Below are positions 1 through 5,609 of a DNA stretch of 10,977 nt, one piece after another. Numbering within the stretch: position 1 is the first letter of the stretch; every line of letters starts with the position of its first letter. The notes beneath the pieces are model-generated. The model was not told the origin of the DNA. It did not search any database and saw only the letters and a list, made by a program, of their open reading frames with translations. The position numbers and the translations under genes are program-made. Source of the stretch: a bacterium (GTDB lineage Bacteria > Planctomycetota > J058 > JAJDCP01); the NCBI GenBank assembly GCA_030428695.1, contig JAUIEM010000342.1:1-10977 (forward strand), read 5' to 3'.

Positions 1-898
1 CGAGGAAGAACGGCACCGCCTCCACGTCGGCCGGGGGCCACTGGTCGTAGGTGGCCTCGAAGCTGGGGATGGGATACCCGGGCAGGTCGCCGGCTCCGGA
101 GTCGAACAGCACCCGCACCTCGGTGGCGGTCGCGTGCTGCAGGTAGGGAGCGACGACGAAGCCCGGCGTGCCGCGGAACTCCCGGGGCCGGGCGCAGCGC
201 TCGGCGTGGGCGGCGAAGCGGGTCTCGACCTCGGCGGCGGGCAGCGCGCGGTCGAAGACGGCGACCGAGGCGATCTTCCCGCGCAGGCCGTACTCCTCGT
301 TGTCGTCGTGGTAGGCGCCGATCTCGTACCAGCTCGCCGGCGGATAGCTGATCGTGCCGGACTGGGCGCGGGTCTCCGCCGACAGGGCGCCGTCGACGTA
401 GAGGCGGGCGACGCTGCCGTCGTAGGTCGCGAGCACGTGTGCCCAGCGGCCGGTCTCGAAGGGCTGCTCGGCGCTGAGGTAGGTGATCACGCCGTCCCCG
501 TCGTCGGCGCCCGCGGTCGCGAGGGCGAAGCAGAAGCGGTCCTCCCGCAGGCCGACCAGCCAGCCGTGCTCGTAGCTCCCGTTGTCCTGCAGGAAGCCGA
601 TGAGACCGCCCCACTCCTGCGGCTCGTAGACGAGCGCCCAGACCTCGACGCTCAGGGCCTCGGTCGGCAGCGCGGGGGCTTCGTCGGGGCCGGCGAGGGC
701 GAGACAGCCCGCGCCGCGGAACTCGATGCCGGCGACGCCGTCGTCCGCGAAGCGCACCGCATCGCCCTGGAGCGTGCCGGTGTACGGACCGTGCGCGGCG
801 GGCACGGTGCGGCCGCCGGCCGACAGCTGCCAGGACTGGATCGGCTCCTGGCCGACGAGCAGGGCGGTGCATAGAAGGAAACAGGCTACGCGGACCAT
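1..898 (-). CDS. Secreted LamG-domain protein with phosphoesterase-like continuation (3' end beyond window)
   Basis: The minus-strand frame starts at ATG 898 and stays open for 299 codons to the window edge, so the C-terminus is missing. The first 16 or so residues are a signal peptide (MVRVACFLLCTALLVG, then QEP), implying export. Residues about 75-225 read as a LamG/concanavalin-like jelly roll: LSVEVWALV, then GRWAHVLATYDG, RLYVDGAL and IASVAVFDRALP, the usual order of strands in this fold. From about residue 245 the text VVAPYLQHATATEVRVLF resembles the Fn3-like N-terminal region of purple acid phosphatases and related metallophosphoesterases, so a phosphoesterase domain may follow outside the window. 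No metal-binding motif is inside the window, so that part is inference. The Shine-Dalgarno GAGGAG (905-910) overlaps the stop codon of the upstream hydrolase-like gene, which suggests translational coupling. The LamG assignment is fairly secure. The substrate is unknown. Confidence 0.8.
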   Translation of the reverse strand, partial: MVRVACFLLCTALLVGQEPIQSWQLSAGGRTVPAAHGPYTGTLQGDAVRFADDGVAGIEFRGAGCLALAGPDEAPALPTEALSVEVWALVYEPQEWGGLIGFLQDNGSYEHGWLVGLREDRFCFALATAGADDGDGVITYLSAEQPFETGRWAHVLATYDGSVARLYVDGALSAETRAQSGTISYPPASWYEIGAYHDDNEEYGLRGKIASVAVFDRALPAAEVETRFAAHAERCARPREFRGTPGFVVAPYLQHATATEVRVLFDSGAGDLPGYPIPSFEATYDQWPPADVEAVPFFL

Positions 899-908
899 CG
901 GGATCTCC

Positions 909-1598
909 TCAACGGGCGAGGACGCGCGCGAGCTCACCGACCAGCGTCGGCGCGTCCGTCAGGAAACGACAGGGGACGCCCTCCGCCCGGGCCCGGTCGG
1001 CGCTCGCCTCGCGGCCGTTGCCGTGCCAGTACCAGGCGTGCGGGTTGTGGCGGGCGAGGCGTGAGGCCTCGTCGTCGTCGCTGAGACGCTCGACGAACGC
1101 CCGCGCGAGGCGTCGGCAGCTCGCCGCGTCGCCCCCGGCGAGGGCGGCGAGGGCGCTCGACGCGGCGCCATCGGCGAGCAGCTCGGCGCACAGCTCGCGG
1201 CGCCAGGCCTCGGCGTCGTCGCTCAGCGCGGCGCGGACCGGGAGCTCGGCGTCGGCGACCAGGAGCGGCGTGTCGACCGCGAACACGCCGGCGACGGGCG
1301 CGTCGACCGCCGCGTCGCAGGCGAGCAGCCCACCGCAGCCGTAGCCGAGCAGCACGACGCGGGTCCCGAGGCTGACGAGCCACGAGCCGAGCAGGGAGAC
1401 GACGGCGGCGACCGGGGGCCCGTCCGCGCACGGGATGCTGCCCCCGAAGCCCGGCAGGTCAGGCTGGTAGAGGGCATACGGAGCGAGGGCGGGGTCGTCG
1501 CGAAGAGCCTCCGCAAGCGAGGCCGGGAAGGACAGCCCGGGGATCACGACGAGCGCCGCAGCTCCCGGTTGCGGGGCGCGGCGCTCGCGGTAGACCAT
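909..1598 (-). CDS. Alpha/beta-hydrolase-fold protein lacking the serine nucleophile
   Basis: The product has 229 residues. I chose ATG 1598 because AAGGA lies four bases upstream and the protein then begins at the first fold-like strand; the open frame extends upstream to about 1784, but that stretch is Arg/Pro-rich and looks non-coding. Residues 15-21 (ALVVIPG) match the first core strand and oxyanion-hole region of alpha/beta hydrolases, and QPDLPGFGGS (45-54) matches the typical DxPGfGxS segment. The nucleophile elbow, normally G-x-S-x-G-G, reads GYGCGG (85-90): Gly87 sits where Ser should be, with Cys88 next to it. The C-terminal end also lacks the usual catalytic His before the last helix. 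I infer a catalytically inactive or repurposed member, perhaps a binding or scaffold protein. There is no signal peptide, so it is probably cytoplasmic. It is followed ten bases later by the LamG gene on the same strand. Fold call good; function unknown. Confidence 0.7.
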   Translation of the reverse strand: MVYRERRAPQPGAAALVVIPGLSFPASLAEALRDDPALAPYALYQPDLPGFGGSIPCADGPPVAAVVSLLGSWLVSLGTRVVLLGYGCGGLLACDAAVDAPVAGVFAVDTPLLVADAELPVRAALSDDAEAWRRELCAELLADGAASSALAALAGGDAASCRRLARAFVERLSDDDEASRLARHNPHAWYWHGNGREASADRARAEGVPCRFLTDAPTLVGELARVLAR

Positions 1599-2009
1599 CT
1601 TGTCCTTGTAGATCGCGAAGTGGCGCACAGAAATGAGCCCGGGCCTTGACGGAGCTCCAGTCTCGCAGATTTTGCCGGCCGGGGAAATTCCCGCCCGCTT
1701 TTTTTGCCCGATCGGGCCGCGCGGAGGGCGGCGGCGAAGCGTAGGGGGGTGACCTCGAGCGGGACGTGGCGGGCGCGCTGCCACAGCTGCTCGAGGCCCT
1801 CCGGACGGGCCGGTCGAGGAGGGCGGCGAGCGGGCTGGTGCGTCCGGGCCCGTGCCTGCCCGGGCCGGCGACCGCCAGCCGGGGCGAGGTGGCCGCTAGT
1901 AGCACTCCGGACCGGGGCGATGTCGGGTGCGCTCCGGGTCTCTCTCCCGACACTGGTGAAGACGGCTCAAGGCCAAGGAGATCGGGGGTTCGCGGGGAAG
2001 CGTTTTGAT

Positions 2010-2037
2010 TTGACACTTCATAGTGAGGCTATATACT
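2010..2037 (+). promoter_or_regulatory. Sigma70-type promoter for the kinase gene
   Basis: A perfect -35 TTGACA (2010-2015) is followed after 16 bases by -10 TATACT (2032-2037, five of six consensus bases). It sits in the only AT-rich pocket of the region. Transcription would begin near 2044, giving a leader of about 130 bases to the chosen kinase start. Confidence 0.75.
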
Positions 2038-2167
2038 AACGACCGAAGCACTTGCATTGTTATGAAGACCGAAGTCGGGTGGTGACGGATTCGAACTGGC
2101 CTGATTCAGAGCGGATCATCTTTTCCTAAATCCAGCGCAATGAATGGGTTGGAGCGGTGGTAGCAGC

Positions 2168-2171
2168 AAGG
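2168..2171 (+). promoter_or_regulatory. Ribosome binding site deciding the kinase start
   Basis: AAGG is spaced five bases from ATG 2177. The upstream in-frame ATG at 2144 has no purine-rich site in front of it, and the extra residues it would add (MGWSGGSSKVS) look non-structural. This favours 2177. Confidence 0.6.
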
Positions 2172-2176
2172 TCAGC

Positions 2177-4672
2177 ATGAGCAAGTTAGATTTGTTTGTC
2201 GCCAAGGTCCTCCACAAGCACGGCCTTGTCTCCAGACAACAGATTGTCGAGACCTCGAACGAGGTCGACCGGCTCGAGGCCTCCGGGCAGTCGACCGCGC
2301 TCGCCAATGTGCTCGTCCAGAAGAACGTCGTCAGCAAAGAGAAGGCCCAGTGGGCCGTCCGTATGGCCCAGCTCGAGCAGTTCCGGCGCGCCGAGGTGAT
2401 GTACGCCAACGCGGCGAAGACCCGCGGTCTCCCGGTCGCTGTGGTCGATGAGGCCCTCGAGCAGCAGAAGAAGCAGCGCTTCCAGGTCACCGTCGGGCAG
2501 CTCCTGCGCAAGTCCGCCGCGCTGACGCCCGAGATGGACGGGCTGATCCGCAAAGAGGTCATGGAGCAGCTGCGCACCAACGTGCTGACCCTCGACTCCG
2601 TGCTCGGCCCCGAGCTCGGGCTGGTCGCCTCCCAGATCGAAGCGCAGAACGTCGAGGTCCACGGTTACAAGCGCAGCGAGCTGATCGCCGAGAGCGCGAA
2701 CAGCGCGGTCTACCAGGCCCAGCGCCTGGCCGATGGCAAAGTCGTCGCGGTCAAGTTCCAGAACCCCGCCTGCCAGGCCACGCCCGACCAGCGCGCCGAG
2801 GCCGACCGGATCGCGAAATCGGCGCTCCGCCTCGGGCACCCGAACATCGTCCACATCTTCGACATCGGCAACACCCAGGGCTTCCCCTACGTCGTGATGG
2901 AGTACGTCGAGGGTGAGACGATCGCCGAGACCCTCGAGGAGTACGGCGCCTTCGACTTCCGCGAGGTACAGAACATCGCGACCCAGGTCGCCGGCGCGAT
3001 CCAGCATGCGGGCGAACAGTTCAAGCTGATGCACGGGAACATCAAGCCCGACAACATCATCGTCAACCGGCACGGGGTCGCCAAGCTGCTCGACTACGGG
3101 ACGCTCAAGCCGAGCCCGGTCGACGTGCAGCGCAACAGCGCCCTGACCCTCGGGATCTGCAACTACTTCAGCCCCGAGATGGCCCGCGGCGAGAAGATCG
3201 ATCTGCGCGCCGACGTCTACTCCCTCGGCGTGACCCTCTTCCACATGCTCAGCGGCACGATGCCGTTCGAGGCGCCGACGCACGAAGAGGTGCTCGCCCG
3301 CGTCCTCGACGAGCAGGACGACCTGCCCGAGCTGTTCCTCGACAGCGAGAGCGAGCCCTCGTCCGAAGAGCTGCGCTTCGCCGAGGCGATCGAGGACATG
3401 ACGCAGTTCAATCCCGACTTCCGGTTGCAGGACGCGACCGAGGTGATGGACAAGCTGCAGGGGCAGAACCAGACGCTCGCGATCCCGATCAACGCGCCGC
3501 CGCAGCTGCAGCGCGCGACCGGGCAGATGCGGGTTCCGCAGGTCGCGCCGTCGCGCGCCGAGATCCCGGTCGCCGCGCAGGGCTCGCAGCTGCACCGTCC
3601 GGAGCCGCTGGGCTCACAGCTGCAGAGGCCCTCGCAGCTCAGCCGGCCCGAGGCGCCAGCCCCGGCCTTCGGGATCAGCCGCCCCGAGATGCCGACCTCC
3701 GACGGGGCGACAGGCTCGTCCTCGAGCGACAACGGCGACGGCCTGGTCGGCTCGGTGATGTTCAAGCGGTACAAGTTCCTCAAGCTGCTCGGCGAGGGCG
3801 GCATGGGCAAGGTCTACAAGACCGAGCACACCATGCTCCGCCGCATCCGCGCGGTCAAGCTGATCCAGCCGCACCTGATCGGCTCCGAAGAGAACCTCGA
3901 GCGCTTCAAGCGCGAGATCATGCTGCAGAGCCGCTTCCAACACCCGAACGTCGTCCAGATCTACGATGCGGGGAACGACAAAGAGTACTTCTACATGGCG
4001 ATGGAGTGTGTCGAGGGCGTCGAGCTCTCCGACATCCTCGAACGCGACGGGGCGTTGACGGCCAAGCGGGTGATCTCCTTCATGCGCCAGGTGCTCGACG
4101 CGCTCGAGGCCGCGCACGCCAACAAGATCATCCACCGCGACCTCAAGACCGAAAACATCATGATCACGAAGGACAAGTCCGGCGAGGAGATCGTCAAGAT
4201 CATGGACTTCGGGATCGCGCGCCTGATGGAGAACAAGGACAACGAGGTCTACCAGACGATGGCGGGGCGGATCTCCGGGACGCCGCAGTACATGTCTCCC
4301 GAGCAGTGCTCGGGGGATGAGACCGACGAGCGCTCCGACCTCTACTCGCTCGGCATCATCTTCTACGAGCTGCTCGCGGGCGAGCTGCCGTTCAAGGCCG
4401 CCAACGCGATGGGCTACATCGGCCTGCAGATCCTGCAGCCGCCGCCGCCCTTCAAAGAGCTGAACCCCGAGCTCGAGGTGCACGAAGAGCTCGAGCGGGT
4501 CGTGATGAAGTGCCTCGAGAAGAAGAAGGAAGACCGCTACCAGTCGGCGCGCGAGATCCTCGACGACCTCGAGAAGAACGTGCTGCCCGCCATCGACAGC
4601 AAGGGCGGGTCGAAGAAGGGCTTCTGGGCCTGGCTGACCGGCCTGTTCGGCGGCGGCAAGAAGAAGGAGTAG
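2177..4672 (+). CDS. Ser/Thr protein kinase with tandem pseudokinase and active kinase domains
   Basis: The product has 831 residues from ATG 2177 (842 if 2144 is used). Residues 1-155 are helical and contain two stretches (about 5-60 and 68-125) with the L-x-GLV-x-x-Q / L-x-x-x-LV-x-K rhythm of MshEN-type or GspE N-terminal domains; this is a weak resemblance. Residues about 164-428 have the protein kinase fold but are degenerate. The ATP loop is AESANSAV with no glycines, the VAVK lysine (Lys193) is kept, the catalytic loop is HGNIKPDN (Asn288 in place of the catalytic Asp) and DFG is DYG (306-308). A Pro-rich linker with RPE repeats follows (429-529). Residues 532-800 are a canonical Hanks-type kinase: GEGGMG loop (539-544), Lys561, HRDLKTEN (Asp655), DFG (Asp677) and SPE (707-709). 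The C-terminus GFWAWLTGLFGGGKKKE is aromatic and basic and may touch the membrane; there is no true transmembrane helix. It would phosphorylate Ser/Thr on unknown targets, with domain 1 a likely regulatory pseudokinase. It has its own promoter and downstream hairpins, so it is probably monocistronic. Confidence 0.92.
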   Translation: MSKLDLFVAKVLHKHGLVSRQQIVETSNEVDRLEASGQSTALANVLVQKNVVSKEKAQWAVRMAQLEQFRRAEVMYANAAKTRGLPVAVVDEALEQQKKQRFQVTVGQLLRKSAALTPEMDGLIRKEVMEQLRTNVLTLDSVLGPELGLVASQIEAQNVEVHGYKRSELIAESANSAVYQAQRLADGKVVAVKFQNPACQATPDQRAEADRIAKSALRLGHPNIVHIFDIGNTQGFPYVVMEYVEGETIAETLEEYGAFDFREVQNIATQVAGAIQHAGEQFKLMHGNIKPDNIIVNRHGVAKLLDYGTLKPSPVDVQRNSALTLGICNYFSPEMARGEKIDLRADVYSLGVTLFHMLSGTMPFEAPTHEEVLARVLDEQDDLPELFLDSESEPSSEELRFAEAIEDMTQFNPDFRLQDATEVMDKLQGQNQTLAIPINAPPQLQRATGQMRVPQVAPSRAEIPVAAQGSQLHRPEPLGSQLQRPSQLSRPEAPAPAFGISRPEMPTSDGATGSSSSDNGDGLVGSVMFKRYKFLKLLGEGGMGKVYKTEHTMLRRIRAVKLIQPHLIGSEENLERFKREIMLQSRFQHPNVVQIYDAGNDKEYFYMAMECVEGVELSDILERDGALTAKRVISFMRQVLDALEAAHANKIIHRDLKTENIMITKDKSGEEIVKIMDFGIARLMENKDNEVYQTMAGRISGTPQYMSPEQCSGDETDERSDLYSLGIIFYELLAGELPFKAANAMGYIGLQILQPPPPFKELNPELEVHEELERVVMKCLEKKKEDRYQSAREILDDLEKNVLPAIDSKGGSKKGFWAWLTGLFGGGKKKE

Positions 4673-4708
4673 AGCGCGCGAGGCGCCTGCTCCCGTCCGT
4701 CCATCCGC

Positions 4709-4756
4709 TCCCGCGCTTCCGGCGCGGGATTGTCGTTTCCCGGCTTCGCCCCGGGA
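4709..4756 (+). terminator. Probable intrinsic terminator after the kinase gene
   Basis: Arms TCCCGCGC (4709-4716) and GCGCGGGA (4722-4729) form an 8-bp stem with loop TTCCG, followed by the T-rich TTGTCGTTT (4730-4738). A second hairpin, TCCCGG/CCGGGA (4738-4743 and 4751-4756), follows directly. The T tract is imperfect, as is common in GC-rich genomes. Confidence 0.6.
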
Positions 4757-4802
4757 GGGAGAACAGCAGCGCTCCGCCGACGTCCTGGCCCCCGTCCGCC
4801 CG

Positions 4803-4831
4803 TTGGATTTCGACCGGGCGGAAAGTAAGAT
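4803..4831 (+). promoter_or_regulatory. Putative sigma70-type promoter for the injection-system genes
   Basis: TTGGAT (4803-4808) and TAAGAT (4826-4831) are 17 bases apart. Each keeps the most conserved positions (TTG; TA...AT). The site lies between the kinase terminator and the next gene and gives a leader of about 65 bases. Confidence 0.4.
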
Positions 4832-4865
4832 GAGGGGTGCAAGCGGCCGAGGGGAGTTCCTTCGA

Positions 4866-4883
4866 GCCGGTCCACGGACCGGC
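4866..4883. repeat. Perfect 8-bp inverted repeat in the leader of the 221-residue gene
   Basis: GCCGGTCCACGGACCGGC is a perfect dyad with a two-base centre, ending 20 bases before ATG 4904 and 10 bases before the ribosome binding site. It could be an operator for a dimeric regulator or an RNA hairpin that affects translation. The centre is too small for an ideal RNA loop, so two inner pairs would have to open. Function is inferred only from symmetry and position. Confidence 0.45.
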
Positions 4884-4892
4884 CGCCATTGC

Positions 4893-4897
4893 AGGAG
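4893..4897 (+). promoter_or_regulatory. Ribosome binding site selecting ATG 4904
   Basis: AGGAG is six bases upstream of ATG 4904. The alternative in-frame TTG at 4889 would place this sequence inside the coding region and has no site of its own. Confidence 0.7.
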
Positions 4898-4903
4898 ACC
4901 GGA

Positions 4904-5569
4904 ATGCCGGCCAGCGACAAGCCCGCGGCTCTGCTCGACGACGAGGTGCTCGAGAAGCTCCCGCGCCGTCTGCAGATCTGTGCGCAGAAAGAATGGACCT
5001 CCGGACTGACCAACTCGAAGATCCTGTTCAGCAAGCTGTCCTACGGCGAAGCCGAGCCGAAGCGAGCCGAGCAGCAGGACTTCATCGAGAGCATGCAGCG
5101 CCTGATCAGCTGGGACTTCCTGCCGGAGAACCCGGCGGACTGGGTCTACTCCAACGAAGCCGGCGACCAGGAGCTGCGTTGGTCGGCCAAGGACTTCAAG
5201 GTCCGCGCCCGACGCTGGGACATCGCGATCGTCCTGCGCAAGAAGCGCGAGGTCGACGAGGCCAAGCTCGGGCAGATGCACGAAGAGCTCAACAAGTTGC
5301 TGCTGTTCGACTTCGTCGATGTCGACGGCAACGACCTGCCGCCGGACACGGTCGACAAGTTCACCCGCTTCGTCCCCGACGTGGCGGCGACCTACAAGGC
5401 ACGCGGCAAGCCGCTCGGCGCGAAGTTCGCGGAGGTCTCGGCCTTCATGAGCGACAAGCTGATGCTCGTCAGCCTCGTGCCCGCGTTGATGTACAAGCCG
5501 GAAGGCGAGTGGAAGGGCCGTTCGTCCAAGACGATGCTCGAGATGCTGAAGAAGCAGCGCGGCGGCTGA
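4904..5569 (+). CDS. Unrecognised 221-residue soluble protein upstream of the tail-hub gene
   Basis: I do not recognise a family. The start at ATG 4904 has a strong AGGAG six bases upstream; TTG 4889 would give 226 residues. The protein is mixed alpha/beta in character and rich in Lys, Asp, Glu and Trp (EWTSGL, WDFLPENPADW, LRWSAKDF, RRWDIAIVL, GEWKG), with no signal peptide and no membrane segment. A charged helical stretch (REVDEAKLGQMHEELNKLLL) lies near the middle, and the end is basic (KTMLEMLKKQRGG). It stops 40 bases before the gpD-family gene and shares its promoter, so it probably works with the tail hub, perhaps as a chaperone, adaptor or small structural protein of an injection apparatus. 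That role is inferred from neighbourhood alone. Codon use matches its neighbours, which supports a real gene. Confidence 0.8.
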   Translation: MPASDKPAALLDDEVLEKLPRRLQICAQKEWTSGLTNSKILFSKLSYGEAEPKRAEQQDFIESMQRLISWDFLPENPADWVYSNEAGDQELRWSAKDFKVRARRWDIAIVLRKKREVDEAKLGQMHEELNKLLLFDFVDVDGNDLPPDTVDKFTRFVPDVAATYKARGKPLGAKFAEVSAFMSDKLMLVSLVPALMYKPEGEWKGRSSKTMLEMLKKQRGG

Positions 5570-5609
5570 GAGAGGTCCCCGGGCCGACCGGGAAGGGAAG
5601 GGCGGAAGC

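Larger units (their letters stand above)
1599..2176. other. Divergent intergenic region, no convincing intact gene
   Basis: This stretch separates the minus-strand hydrolase-like gene from the plus-strand kinase gene. Positions 1640-1990 are very GC-rich and contain overlapping open frames of Arg/Pro/Ser-rich text with no recognisable domain and no good ribosome binding site. A T7 run (1699-1705 on the plus strand) and a short near-palindrome at 1680-1693 lie about 100 bases before the hydrolase start. Positions 2000-2143 are distinctly AT-richer and carry the kinase promoter and an untranslated leader of about 130 bases. The leader has an 8-base direct repeat (GACCGAAG at 2041-2048 and 2067-2074) and a tiny out-of-frame ORF (2140-2163, seven codons) just ahead of the kinase start. 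Confidence 0.6.

Noticed and set aside
134..874. 246-codon plus-strand open frame
   Set aside because: The opposite strand encodes a coherent signal peptide and LamG domain; the plus-strand product is Gly/Ala/Val-rich without recognisable structure.
1646..1674. TTGACG with a weak -10-like GATTTT, plus strand
   Set aside because: The -10 is poor and no plus-strand gene follows for about 500 bases; a far better promoter is at 2010-2037.
1680..1705. Short hairpin followed by T7, possible terminator on the plus strand
   Set aside because: The stem is only about four pairs, is separated from the T run by five bases, and there is no plus-strand gene upstream to terminate.
2075..2140. tRNA-like text on the minus strand (AGTTCGAATCC and GCTGGATTTAGG, as in a tRNA-Leu)
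   Set aside because: The T stem pairs at only three of five positions, the anticodon stem does not pair, and no D arm or matching acceptor strand is present.
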